Positions 23,070-35,526 of a stretch of DNA of 64,000 nucleotides are shown piece by piece. Origin of the DNA: Astrocystis sublimbata (Eukaryota; Ascomycota; Sordariomycetes; Xylariales; Xylariaceae); the NCBI GenBank assembly GCA_022453515.1, contig JAJNNY010000006.1, positions 124,001-188,000 of the forward strand, written 5' to 3'. The notes under the pieces are model-generated. The model was not told the DNA's origin and did not search any database. It worked only from the letters and a program-made list of their open reading frames with translations. The translations under genes were made by a program, and so were the position numbers. Within the stretch, counting starts at the first letter, position 1. Every line of letters starts with the position of its first letter.

Positions 23070-23982
23070 GAGATTTTGCCGAGCGCGGCAACGCCCAGAG
23101 ATCAGGAGCGCAACACCACGTCGTGAAGGAAACGAGAGTTGCTCCAAGATGGAGTTGAGCGGAAGGGTGAGGGTTTGGAAGGGAAGATTCAAGCATTTGA
23201 GATGGTGGGAGATTGGCGGTTATTAAAAACGCCATTGTAATGTACGATTCGAGCCATTCTCTTTCGTGGGTTTGCGGATTGCGCGTTGAGGAGTTGAGGC
23301 GTTGATACACATGGTTGCTGTACCTAGAGGGTATACATACAAAATTTAATTCGAGTCCAACAAGTCCAACAAGTCCATCAATGTGCAAAAATATACCTAC
23401 TTGCTTGCTCCACAGAGCTGCCGTTCTGCCTACCTGGTTACATAAGTATAGGTAGGGGATGCACAAATGTAGATACTGTAGTTGATCTCGGAGGATCTGC
23501 TGTTCAACTATGTAGTCCCGTATTGATGTGGGCTCATGATGCTGTCGAGGCTGTATTAGTAGAACCTGTAACGTTGGAAAAAAGTGTTTTGGCATGTTGG
23601 ATCAGCTGTACCTTACCTACGGTGGGGCACTGGGGATAGTGATCCACAAAGTGCTCTTGACGGTATATGTACGGTGTCTACACGGCTCAGCAGTACCCAG
23701 ATACTTCCTCAAGTAGCTGCCCCAGAAGGGGTATAGCGGTAAAATATAGAACCCGATGTCGACTGTCCGCCCGCCCGCCCGTTTCCTCAACATCACGATT
23801 GCATCTTGGTCAAGACCGTCGAGCACTCCCACTGCTGCCCTCTACGCTCGTCAGCCCGGCTCCGGAAGCGTATCGCTCAGAAGCGCGTCAACCAATCTCC
23901 CACACCCCCTTACGAACCGGCCTCCAATCCCTTTCAGTTCCTGCCACGGACTGTTGCGCGAAAAATATCACCTGCCACCACA
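23070..23982. other. Intergenic region upstream of ATP synthase subunit e
   Basis: No gene recognised; the open frames have no domain content. Confidence 0.45.
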
Positions 23983-24415
23983 ATGTCTACTACCTCGGGA
24001 GTCAACGTACGTCGCGAGCTGGAAGCGCATAGGTACGATCGTGTCGACTGATATGCATCCCACAGGTACTTCGGTACTCGGCCCTTGCCTTCGGCGTCTT
24101 CTACGGCTTCACCCACCAGCGGGCCATCACCTCCTCGCAACGCGCCGCCGTCGCCAAGAAGGAATACGAGCACAAGCAACAATTAATAAACAAGGCCAAG
24201 GCCGAGTACACCAAGTCCAAGAGCCCTGCTGCAGCACCAACCCCGAACAGCGGTCGTACGTGTTGTCATACATTTTTTAAATTTTTCTTTTGATATATTT
24301 GCTGCGAAGAGTAGCCCGGGGGACTGACATGATTCAAATAGTGAACCAAGATCCGACGTCCCCAAATTTCGATTTTGAATCCTATTTCGAAGCTGTGTTT
24401 GAGCAGAAGGTGTAA
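23983..24415 (+). CDS. atp21: Mitochondrial F1Fo ATP synthase subunit e
   Basis: Small inner-membrane subunit (Tim11/Atp21 in yeast) required for ATP synthase dimers and crista shape. Three exons: 23983-24006 (8 codons, MSTTSGVN), 24066-24255 and 24342-24415; introns GTACGT...CCACAG and GTACGT...AAATAG. The joined product has 95 residues, the family's normal size. VLRYSALAFGVFYGFTHQRA forms the single membrane helix and carries the GxxxG dimerisation motif (GVFYG). After it comes a basic, Ala/Lys-rich helix (QRAAVAKKEYEHKQQLINKA) and an acidic C-terminus. Each exon is too short to be noticed alone; the assignment rests on the spliced product. Confidence 0.9.
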
Positions 24416-25414
24416 TACACCTAAACTAGATTCAACATAAACGTGAATTCGAGTCAGAGAAACTGGGGGTAGACTGGGGAAGACAAAAGGGCACTCGGGG
24501 CTGAAGATGAAGTTGAGCGTTTCCTGCAAGACGAAGAATGGCGAATAATGAATTGCTAGATCTGTGCTGCATACGTAGGTGTCTGCGCTGCTGCTACAGA
24601 ACAGCCTTCAACGCCTCGGGTCCCATGACCGTGTGATTGTATCGCTTCCAAAGAAGTTATCTGATAGATTTCTTTGTGTTCACTATGTACACCATTCATG
24701 CTTATACCAATTCATACTTTCCAGACGTCTTCCACCGGTCATCCACAATTGGACCTCTCCACGGTGCCGACGACAGGACCATGCTCACTAGCATTGTCAT
24801 AAGCTCTAGGCATTCGACGAACGGGGGTCGGTACAATGCCCCCAGCTGGATAATGTATCGTTCGTCTCTGAAAGGTAATGTGGAATCTGAGACTGTCATT
24901 CTGCTCATCAGTATTGCAGCATGTTGATACGCGCCATAAAGTCGAGGCTATTCGCTGCCCGGCCAGTGGTAGCTGCACAGGCCCGCGATAAAAGAAGCCT
25001 GCCGCCCCTTTTTATGGCCGTGTGCCTAAGTACATGGTATGTACATGTAGGCAACCGAGAGACATCGATGGCACCAGCGTATCCCGTTGCCTGGTGACCC
25101 GTCGAAGCAGAAGTGATATCATACATCACACTGCATGGCACCTACTTTGGTACTGTTGCATTGTCGACTAGCAAACGAACATGCATATCATTCACTACAG
25201 AGCTGCCTATCATCGGCTGCGGGGTAATACGCTTTCTCGCCTAGCAAGTGAGTTGAATCGCGTCGTCAACTTCTCACAAACAGTCAACGGACTGCTCAAC
25301 AATCACTAGTGATCCCTTCCTTTGGCATAAGCCACATTCTAAGCGCCCGGCGAGGCTCCAGGTCCCCTTTCTAGCATTCGAAGACTCCTACACAGAGGAC
25401 CAGCACCTTTCATC
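24416..25414. other. Intergenic region upstream of the DDX60-like helicase
   Basis: No gene recognised on either strand. Confidence 0.45.
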
Positions 25415-28400
25415 ATGAATCGCGAGAGTGATGTGAAGTTTGCCAAGTGGTATGCAACTGTTCACCCGCGTAGCGTCGATATTGTTGGCGATTTTGGAGG
25501 GAAACAGCTGTTCCTCATCGATGGCGATTCGCTATTGCTCCATAGCGTTACTACCTCGCGAGTAGACTATGAAGGTAAGCCGCAGCACTTCTATACCCCA
25601 AGTTTTCCTTCTGCCGGGGGCAGGATTGTCATGTCGCTAATGTGACATTAACCCAGTTGGATTCCAGCTTCTACATGCGATATTTGCTGTCGAATTGTTT
25701 CTCAAGAATCTCTAGGTTCGAGGCTGCAGGTTCCAGATCGTATTTTTTGACAACCAGAAGAAGCTGTGTATACCCTCAACAACACCACAATGCATTTCAT
25801 ACAAATATGAAATGACAAGAACTATTTTGATTCAGCACCTTCGCCGTTCTGTCAGCCACAGCGGTGGTGAAGACGACACCGCACTAGCATTTTCGTTTCC
25901 CTCGGTCGATAGCGAGCAGTTCCATGAACACCTGGCTCAGAATCCAGCAGCATTCCTACTGTGCCACGATGGCCATATTGGCTCGGAACGATGCACACCG
26001 AATTTGTCAGGCTTCCATTACATGATACACCAATTCCTTCGATTCCGGCACAGCGTGGGCCTGATTCAAGGAACAGAATTTAGAAGCTCCAGAGTAGGTG
26101 TCCACCATGACAGTCATCTATCAGCCTGGTCGTGCATATCGACTTATTTGCTTTGGGTATGGGTTGACTAACGTGACGATTAGGTCATGGTACCTATGAT
26201 AATGGCAGCTCCTATGATAGAGTTTTTAGCAGCCCCTCAAGGCCTCTATCCAGCTGCTAGTGCACACAGTCCAGAGTCTTTGAAGCTTGACTGGGCCGTG
26301 TACCAAGGAACAAGCCATAGAGAATTGTTGATTGCGGTCGCGCTTAACAGAGTTTTGCAAACCGAGCGAGGGGAGCAGCACAAGATCATGGCAATAGCTA
26401 TGCTTTTACACAGCACAGTTATAAGTCATACACACTTGTCAGAGCGAGCATGGCAGGCACAAGATGGCGGTACTAATGAATATGGCAAGCAATTTATGGG
26501 GAATCTCTGCCGAGAGATAGCCAACATTGTGGACTTGGACTTGAGAGTCTTTCTAGCGAGAGATTTATATTGGGATCTTTTCGACATCATCGACGGAAGA
26601 CTCTTTTTGTCGTTGCACGCAGCCCTTTCAATGGGCCAGTCTATACCTGCCATGTTGGTCGACGAAGCCAAGCCGATGATTGCATGCGTTGAGCAGTGGA
26701 GTGGCGTCCCCCTGCTTGACCACAGCTGCTTGCGGATTTTCGCAGAGTGGGAGGTCGACCATCCGGACATCAGAATGACAACTTCACACGATCTAGCACA
26801 AGCCGGTATTCTTTCATTCAACCATGAGCTCTTGAATAAGTTCCTTGAGCCTGTGCAGCTTCAAACAACTCACATTCAAGAGGAGGCCAGTGAGAGCAAG
26901 GTATTCCGAGATCTCACGCACTGGCACAACGCAAAACGCAGTCTTGAAGCTAAGAAAGTTTCGAAGAGACCGGGATTTTTTGCGAGGAAGAGAAACCAAG
27001 AATTCATGGCTGACACGTTGAAATACTCGGAGAGCCTAACTAGTTCGGGGAACTTGATCAAACCTCAAACTATAACAATGAAGAAGAACTCTGCACCCTT
27101 GAAGAAACCCGTGAACAATCACGCAGTTAGCCGTACAATCAAGGGAAAGAAAAAGGCAGGAAACGCTTCTGGCAAGGACCGTGCTCACGAGACTGTAGCG
27201 ATGGTCGATTCTCAAAAGCTGAAGGAACGAGACAACGCAACTATCCGTCACTGGCATACTATAGCGAACGAACTCGATCAGGAGAAAGCTTTGGACAAGC
27301 GTTTCCGGAAAGCCAACAGATACTTTTTGAGCCTATCAAAAGAGGACAAGAGAGTGATTGGCGCTGAAGTGTCGTTCTACGTATGTGACACGCTTCATCG
27401 TGCATGGGAAGAAAGGGCAGGGAAAACTAGCAGTCAACAAGGTAATTATGCTTTCCATTTTATTTATTATTGGCTAGATTGATGACAGTGCCCTGCAGCA
27501 TTAGGTATCGGGTCATTGTTGTTCATGCAAGTCATGGAAACCATTACGTTACCCGGTTGGACCCCAGAGATTGCCGCAGCCTTACAAGTCGTAAGCTCGC
27601 TTGTCGGAATCGAAGGGAAATTATTGCCGAACCCAGAGTTAGTCTCGCGCCAACTTGGTTTCCATCCACGAGTCTCCGAGGCTGGTCGACCTGCGCTCAT
27701 GGATATGGAATTCCATGATTTCCATCTGGGAAGTTGCGGTCCTTTCTTAGAGCGGAGTTTTGACTCAGTTAAAGATGACCGGGTGCCATTCGAACCTGAT
27801 GCATGGCAACGCTCCGTTCTCGACAGTATAGACGCTTATGACAGTCTTTTCATCGTCGCCCCCACCTCTTCTGGCAAGACATTCATCTCCTTTTACGCCA
27901 TGGAAAAGGTACTCCGGGCAGATAACGATAGTGTGCTAGTTTATGTTGCTCCCACCAAGGCCCTTGTCAACCAGATTGCTGCTGAGATCCAAGCTCGATT
28001 CAAGAAGTCTTACGCTCACGAAGGAAGGTCTGTATGGGCCATACACACACGCGATTACCGAGTGAACAACCCGACAGGCTGCCAGATATTAGTTACAGTT
28101 CCTCACGTTTTACAGATCATGCTTCTTTCGCCTTCAAACGCCAACTCCTGGTCAAAACGAGTGAAGCGGATCATCTTCGATGAAGTCCATTGTATCGGTC
28201 AAGCTGACGATGGTATTATATGGGAACAGCTCTTGCTCATGGCTCCTTGCCCCATAATTGCGCTTTCGGCAACTGTTGGAAACCCTGAGGAATTTCACGT
28301 GTGGCTTAGGAATTCCCAGACCTCTAAAGGCTTCAAGTTCGAGATGATAACCCACAGTAGTCGCTACTCTGACCTGCGAGCTTTTCAGTACATACCCTCA

Positions 28401-30934
28401 GAAAGCTTTGACTTCAAGGGTTTGCAATGCAACGAAGATTTCCTAGTCCCAGGCTTGGGTGGTCCAACCCAAGCAGGCTCCAAGTTTAAACATATTCACC
28501 CGGTTGCCACGTTGGCTTGCAGGTTAGTCGGATCTCGTCTATTAGCATCGAAAATCCTTCGAGAACCTCGCATACTGACTGATTATGATTCTTCAGAACC
28601 GGTGTTGATATTCAAGAGCTGAGCCTCGAGCCGAGGGATGCGCTCAGTCTGTGGACATCTATGGACAAGTTCCAGACTGAGAGCTTCCCACTAGATAAAC
28701 GTCTTCACCCATCGCGAACTTTTTCTGGTGTGCCCAAGAAATCCGATGTACTTGCATGGACACAACGACTCAAGACTGTCCTCGCCGCCTGGATGCACAA
28801 CAGTGCTTCTCCCTTTGACCATGTTTGCCGAACTTTGGAGCCTGACACACCCGAGAGAGATGTCATTCATCAGTCCTATAGCGCTCCTGGCCAGGCGCCT
28901 CAACAGAATGAGCGGCTGACAACATTTGCACTATTGACTGACCTGCACAAAGAAAATGGACTACCTGCAATCTTGTTCAACTATGATCGCTTCGAATGCG
29001 AAAATACAGTTGAGCTGGTACTTGAACACTTAGAATCGCAAGAGGAAGTTTGGAAGAAATCAGACAAAGGCTGGCAGAAAGACATTAGGAATTACGATAT
29101 ATGGAAGGCATCGGAACACAATCTGCTTTCAAAAAGAAACGAAGAAAAACTGACTAAACAGGAGAGAGCGCGCGAAGATGCCAATGCGGAAGTAAGCCGA
29201 TGGGAAAGCTTCGATCCAACAAAGCCACTGAAACAGTTCAGCTTCTCGGACAGTTCTCGACTCACGCTGTCTGAGCTTCGGGATTTCATCGACTCATTGG
29301 GGGGTGAAAATTTCAAACCGTATTTATTCTCAGCCTTGAAGCGCGGGATTGCTGTTCATCACGCTGGCATGAATAGAAAATATCGACAAGTTGTCGAGAT
29401 ACTGTTCCGCAAAGGCTTTCTGACTGTTGTGATAGCGACTGGCACTCTCGCTCTCGGAATCAACATGCCCTGCAAAACCGTCGCATTCATTGGGGACTCC
29501 GCCTACTTGACCACCTTGAACTACAGACAAGGAGCTGGACGTGCAGGTCGCAGAGGATTCGATCTACTCGGGAATGTTGTGTTCGCCAATGTCAGCCGTA
29601 CACGGGCGTATGAACTCATGTCTTCTCGATTGCCTGATCTGAAAGGACACTTTCCCCTGACCACCACATTGGTGCTTCGTATTCTAGGTCTTGTCGACGC
29701 CGCAGGACAATCCAGTCTCGTGTCAGGCATCGTCGAGTCTCTCTTGACTCAGAATAGATTGTACTTGGGCGGCGAGGAAGCAGGCAAGTCTATCCAACAT
29801 CACTTGAGATTTTCCGTTGAGTACCTCCAGAGGCAACACCTCCTATCCGCTGATGGTAAACCTATCAATTTCGCGGGACTAGTGGGGCACCTCTACTTCA
29901 CAGAGAACGCCGTCTTTGCATTCCATTCACTCCTGAAAAGCGGGTATTTTCACCGACTCTGTTCGAACATACACCAAAATAGAAGCGACACGTTGAGAAC
30001 AATGGGCTTGGTCATGGCGCACCTTTTCAATCGCATCAGAACGCCTGGCGATAGCACTGATTCGAACCCGTATGCGCTTCCACGTCTTCCCAGGGAAGCT
30101 GAAGATCTCCTGATACGCCACAACAATGAAACATTAAACATCTTCAAGACGTATTCAAGCACATTCATCGACCAATACCTCCACGGTCCCCCAGACAGGT
30201 ATTTGCCTTTCACCGGAATTGCGGCTGGGGGTGAGCAGGCGTGGCAGCTCCGCCTTCCGGGTGCCGCACCAGCCCCTAAGTTGCGATCACCGTTCTCGGC
30301 ACTCTCGGGATTATCCGACGATTTCAAGAGCATCGGTGAGCTGTGCTCCGACATTCGAAGCGGCGTATTCCTCGAAGAGTCGGCGGTGCCATACATACCG
30401 ATCTGGCCTCACGACATAGCGACACCGTTCAATTCATACATCTTTGACTTTCTCAAGGATGGAGATTACGCCGCCCTGACGCGAGATAACAAGATCAAGC
30501 CAGGCGACGTTTGGTTCTTGCTCCGGGACTTCTCCCTCGTGCTAGCCACGATTGTGACCAGTTTGGCCAATTTCATGCGCGCAGAGAGTAACGGGGACGA
30601 CGATTTGGCCGGTCTAGAGGATCCTGAAGAGATGCGTGATACAGAAGCCGTCTCTCAAGCCGTGAGGACAACCATCCGAGACGCGAAGCTTGATGTTCCT
30701 CGCCCTAAAACGGCCAAGAAGAAGATAGTCGACTCGTGGGAAGATGAGGAGGATGACGACGACGGCTCGAACACGGAAGAAGGTGCAGTTGATGGACTGG
30801 CTGACAAACCACCTACCAAGATGCCGGAGCCTTCGGTGTGGGAAGGGGATGAACGGGGGCTGGCGGATGTTTTAGATGCTTTCACCTTGCTGAAGCAAGA
30901 CTTTGATGACAAGTTCCACAAGGTTTGGGCTTAG
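25415..30934 (+). CDS. DDX60-like Ski2-family DEVH helicase, with one in-frame TAG
   Basis: Five exons: 25415-25574, 25657-26093, 26184-27441, 27499-28522 and 28597-30934; 5217 bases, 1739 codons, all GT-AG. Helicase motifs are intact: Walker A APTSSGKT (739-746), DEVH (846-849), SATVGN, ATGTLALGINMPCKTV and QGAGRAGRRG (from 1271). The N-terminal region (WYATVHPRSVDIVGDFGGKQ, LFLIDGDSLLL, FQIVFFDNQKKLCIP) resembles the PIN-like part of DDX60. A lysine-rich insert lies near 430-560 and an acidic tail with DEEDDDDG near the end. Codon 73 (25713-25715) is TAG in the reading frame; sequence conserved with the family continues on both sides and no plausible intron removes it. Either the 5' part is disabled, with translation perhaps from M106 (25812), or the base is an error, or there is readthrough. 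Vertebrate DDX60 is linked to antiviral RNA sensing; the fungal role is unknown. Confidence 0.87.
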
Positions 30935-31877
30935 TGTGATAGATTGTGACTGCCCAGGCCTGATGTTTTGAGAGGAAACGATTGTCACAGGACTGGGAAG
31001 CCATGACGCTGTTACTCATAGGAAACTGGCCAGCATTGAGGCTGAAAAATTATAGAATGGCCGGTGACAGATAAGTAGTCTTTGGGTGTGTAATGTGCAA
31101 ATATCATATGCGAACAGCATATAGATCAAAGTCAGGATGACTGATGGTTGTTGAGCTCTGTCGCCTGACAGTACTTTATGTTCCTCGCCCCGTAAGTGCG
31201 AAACGAGACACACAACACAGACTGCCCTCAACTTACACAATTGCTGACAGACGGCAGCAGAGTGATGCACGTGAGTTCGAAAATTGCTGAACCAATCTTA
31301 CGGGTTCCTTTTCGACTTCTTCAAGACATAATGGTAGAGCTTTCTCATAGCTTCTCGTTATTTACTCAGTAGCTTCTGCTGTCAACTCACCTAACTCTGA
31401 ATACCGCATTTGATCTATTCGTTCCTTTTTGATTGCAAGCTTAGCTCTATGCGTACCTAAGTACCCGATCATCCGATTAGGTAAAGGTCTTGGCATTATA
31501 AAGGTGGGTCGTTTTTGAAAGCTACAAGCTGTCCTCTCTTGCACACATCAAAGCTACGGGCTCGACGGGCAGGGCTGCGGCCAGGGCCGCCGCCTGCTTG
31601 GCGTGAGCTGGTGGAGCACGCAAGCAAGCAAGCCGCATTCACAGCGTGCTAAGGGTGCCTGAAGCTCTACGGGCCTACATGAGGTACCTAGGTACTTAGG
31701 TACCCTTGCAAGCTGCACCAAACCTAACCACACCTGCAGCATCGAAGCTCCAAGCACAAGGTGAATGGAACGGCCACCTGTAATCTTTCACCTCCCAAAC
31801 CCAAATTTGCCGATGCCAACATAGATGTGACGGCCTCAACAACTCTCCGTCGCATCGTCGCATCTTCTCTCGTCACA
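30935..31877. other. Intergenic region between helicase and Stt3
   Basis: No gene recognised. A TACCTAGGTA palindrome at 31685-31694 overlaps a larger GGTACCTAGGTACTTAGGTA run about 190 bases upstream of the Stt3 ATG. Confidence 0.5.
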
Positions 31878-34523
31878 ATGGCTGTCGGTCAAGGCGCCAG
31901 CGCCGGCTCGACCCCGGCCGAGCTGTTGGTCTCGCTGGGCCGGAACCAGAGCACCAAGACGCTGCTGAAGGTCATCATTCTGGCCATCATCGCCGCCGCC
32001 GCCGTCGCGAGCCGTCTGTTCTCCGTCATACGTATGCCCTCGCACCCAATCAGTCACTCCTTGTTCACGACTTGTCGCTAACCCAAGCTCTTGCGCGCTT
32101 TCACAGGCTTCGAGAGTATCATCCACGAGTGTAAGATCGCAGTCGCCCTACCTCCGTCTCCGTCTCCCTCGTTATCATCACCACCACCGCCGCCCCTGCC
32201 ACCACCTCTCTCCTCTCTCCTCCCTCCCCTCCGCCTAGCTCGGCTCGGCTCGGCTCGACCCAGCTGACTGACTGGCTGACTGACTGACACCCCGTTGCAG
32301 TTGATCCGTGGTTCAACTTCCGCGCCACCAAGTACCTCGTCGCCAATGGCTTCTACCAGTTCTGGGACTGGTTCGACGACCGGACATGGCACCCTCTGGG
32401 ACGCGTCACCGGCGGCACCCTGTACCCCGGTCTCATGGTCACCAGCGGCGTCATCTACAAGCTGCTCCGTTTCCTCACCGTTCCCGTCGATATCCGCAAC
32501 ATCTGCGTACTGCTAGCCCCGGCCTTCTCCGGCCTGACTGCCTACGCAGCCTACCTCCTGACCAATGAGATGACCACCTCCTCATCCGCCGGTCTGCTCG
32601 CCGCTGCCTTTATGGGCATTACCCCCGGCTACATCTCGCGCTCCGTCGCCGGCTCCTACGACAACGAGGCCATCGCTATCTTCCTCCTCGTTTTTACCTT
32701 CTTCCTCTGGATCAAGGCCCTGAAGTTGGGCTCAGTTCTCTGGGGCGCCCTATGCGCTCTCTTCTACGGCTACATGGTCGCCTCCTGGGGTGGTTATGCC
32801 TTCATTACCTGTCTTGTCCCGCTTCATGCATTTGTCCTCATCCTCATGGGGAGGTTCAGCATGCGCCTCTACGTCGCCTACACCACATGGTATGCTCTAG
32901 GGACCTTGGCCAGCATGCAGATTCCTTTTGTTGGTTTCTCGCCTGTTCGCACAAGCGAACACATGCCTGCGCTAGGTGAGTTCCTCCCATCTTCCGCTCT
33001 GAAGACTGTGAGACTCTGCACACAACTGCCCTGCTAATGCCAAATCAGGAATATTCGGTTTCCTCCAGCTGGTTGCCTTCATTGAGTACGTCCGATCCGC
33101 CGTCCCAAGCCGCCAATTCCAGACCTTCCTCTACGTAGGCTTGGGTAGCATTTTTGGTGTTGGTATACTGGGTCTCGTTGGTCTCACGACAGGCGGCTAC
33201 ATTGCTCCCTGGTCCGGTCGATTCTACTCCTTGTGGGACACAGGATACGCCAAGATCCATATTCCTATAATCGCATCCGTTTCCGAACATCAACCAACGG
33301 CATGGCCTGCCTTCTTCTTCGACCTGAACATGTTGATCTGGCTCTTCCCTGCTGGTGTATATATGTGCTTCCAGAAACTGGAGGATGAACATGTCTTCAT
33401 CATCGTTTACGCCCTAACTGGCAGCTACTTCGCAGGTGTCATGGTGCGCTTGATGCTCACCCTGACGCCCGTTGTCTGCGTGGCCGCTGCAATCGCTGCC
33501 TCGCAACTGCTCGACACCTATTTACAATACAAGTCCCCCGAAGCGGCCGACAACGAAGAGGAAGCCGCGGACGCGACCGCAAAGAAAGCGTCCAAGCAAA
33601 GTTCATTGAGGTCTGCCTCCAAGCCCGTAGTGGGCATCTACAACGTCTTGTCCAAGGCATTTATTGCTGGCGCCATGACACTTTTCCTCCTTATCTTTGT
33701 TCAGCACTGTACCTGGGTCACATCCAATGCGTATTCTTCCCCGTCGGTCGTGTTGGCAAGCCGGATGCCGGATGGAAGCCAACACATTATCGATGACTAC
33801 CGTGAGGCTTACCAATGGCTTCGGCAAAACACCAAGGAAGACGCCAAGATCATGTCATGGTGGGACTATGGTTACCAAATTGGTGGAATGGCTGACAGGC
33901 CTACTTTGGTTGACAACAACACCTGGAACAACACTCACATCGCCACAGTGGGCAAGGCAATGAGCTCCCGTGAGGAGGTTGCTTACCCCATCATGCGCCA
34001 ACACGAGGTGGACTATGTCTTAGTAGTCTTTGGTGGTCTTCTCGGCTACTCTGGTGACGATATCAATAAGTTCTTGTGGATGGTAAGAATTGCCGAGGGT
34101 ATCTGGCCGGATGAGGTCAAAGAGCGCGACTTCTTTACTCCCCGCGGCGAATACAAGGTTGACGCCGAAGCCTCGGAGACCATGAAGAACAGCTTGATGT
34201 AAGTGAAGTACCAAGCGACATATTCTGGGGCCCAGACTAATTCGTGGAACAGGTACAAGATGTCGTATCACAACTACGCCTCACTGTTCCCTCCGGGGCA
34301 AGCCCAGGACCGTGTTCGTGGTGCACGACTCCCAGACCAGAGCCCTGTGCTTAACAGCTTGGAAGAAGCTTACACGTCGGAGAACTGGATCATCCGAATC
34401 TACAAGGTCAAAGACCTAGACAACATTGGGCGTGATCACGCCGCCGCAGCTTCTTTTGAGAGGGGCCACAAGAAGAAGAAGGCTATTAAGAAGCGCGGCC
34501 CAAGGGTGCTCAGAGTAGAGTAG
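31878..34523 (+). CDS. stt3: Oligosaccharyltransferase catalytic subunit Stt3
   Basis: Transfers the Glc3Man9GlcNAc2 glycan from dolichol pyrophosphate to Asn in the ER lumen. Five exons: 31878-32031, 32107-32130 (24 bases), 32301-32975, 33049-34198 and 34253-34523; 757 residues. The tiny exon 2 codes RFESIIHEF, and [13 protein letters not shown] with the first catalytic Asp begins in exon 3. Multiple membrane helices follow ([35 protein letters not shown] and others). [11 protein letters not shown] is the second acidic motif, [16 protein letters not shown] holds the SVSEHQP loop, and SWWDYGYQI (WWDYG at 555-559) is the signature of the acceptor site. NNTWNNT downstream of it is the conserved glycosylated segment of Stt3. 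The basic C-terminus ([13 protein letters not shown]) faces the lumenal end or cytosol. Intron 2 is unusually rich in CTGAC repeats. Confidence 0.96.
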
Positions 34524-35102
34524 ATGAGACAGATGCCGCATGATTTATAGTGTCTCAGTGAGGGATCCCAGTAGACCAATTGCAAAGCAAAGACTTAGCA
34601 GTGTATTTATGGGAAGGTCTATTGGAAGATAAAAAGCAGCCGTAATTCAAGCATGGCGCAATAAAAAAGGTGAATAAGTGATCCACTTCTTCGTGCTGTT
34701 GTTGTCTTCGGATGTTTGGAAAGGGGCTGGTTGGCTAGGTGCTTGGTACTTCCATCTCTGCCGCATACATTTACCACACAGCCTACCTACTTACTTACTT
34801 ACTTAGTAGGTAGGAGACGTTAACCGAACGGTTATAAACGCGGTAGAAATTGCATACTAGGTATTTGCCCACACGCATAACAGAGCCCGATGGCCCGTTC
34901 ACCCTGCTTTGAAAAGGGCAAAACCCGGTGGATTAGATCAGTAAATGAACGGATTCATGACAAGTAGTAGTAGAGCTGTCGGGATGGCATCTGGACAGTC
35001 TGAGTGACAAACCCCAAACAACTTGTCCAATGTTTTTCTGCTCGGGGAAACCGCTAGATCCTGGTCTAGCTCCTGAATTGAGAAAAAAAAACTAAATGTG
35101 TT
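34524..35102. other. Intergenic region between Stt3 and tRNA-Thr
   Basis: 3' flanking sequence of Stt3, with a short CTTA tetranucleotide run near 34788-34805 next to TAGTAGGTAGG. No gene recognised. Confidence 0.45.
35083..35091 (-). terminator. RNA polymerase III terminator of tRNA-Thr
   Basis: Nine consecutive A on the plus strand, i.e. a T9 tract on the tRNA strand, 11 bases after the tRNA 3' end. Confidence 0.8.
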
Positions 35103-35173
35103 GCCCACTACTGGAGTCGAACCAGTTGCCTCCTCATTACTAGTGAGGCGCTCTACCGGTGAGCCAAGCGGGC
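35103..35173 (-). tRNA. tRNA-Thr (anticodon AGT), no intron
   Basis: 71-base cloverleaf. Acceptor stem GCCCGCT pairs with AGTGGGC (one G-T pair). D arm GCTC-ACCGGTA-GAGC; anticodon stem CCTCA/TGAGG with loop CTAGTAA, so the anticodon is AGT (read as IGU after editing of A34); variable loop AGGCA; T arm ACTGG-TTCGACT-CCAGT. The A and B box positions are canonical and a T9 terminator follows. CCA is not encoded, as expected in eukaryotes. Confidence 0.97.
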
Positions 35174-35526
35174 CTCTCAACAACCATCCCGTTGCTTTGA
35201 AGCAAAGCGTTTTAGATTCAATTATAATCCTAGCTAGCAACTGAGCTCAGTATGTTCGAGCACGCTGTACTACTATAGTAGTACTACCTACCAATAAACT
35301 CGATATTACAAGCGAATCGCAACAATGGTGTGTGTGTCTTGGTCAAAGTGACTTGACCATCGATAGATAATATCATTCATTACTCAACCAGGTTTGCTTC
35401 ATATGTCTGTCTCTATTGGTGGCAACAATCCTCCGGATCTCCAAATCAATATCACGATTCTACAATGACAGGAGCAACAAATCAATTATCTGTATCTGCA
35501 ATTCGTACAGCCCAGGAAAACCTGGT
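35174..35526. other. Intergenic region between tRNA-Thr and the rhodopsin-domain gene
   Basis: 5' flank of the tRNA gene and 3' flank of the membrane-protein gene; nothing further recognised. Confidence 0.45.

Noticed and set aside
23756..24280. 174-codon frame overlapping ATP synthase subunit e
   Set aside because: It runs through the subunit e introns in another frame and contains no known domain; the spliced subunit e product explains the sequence.
25657..25750. Alternative acceptor in helicase intron 1 that would skip the TAG
   Set aside because: AG sites at 25715 and 25729 put the downstream sequence in a frame that stops soon and loses the family-like peptide GCRFQIVFFDNQ.
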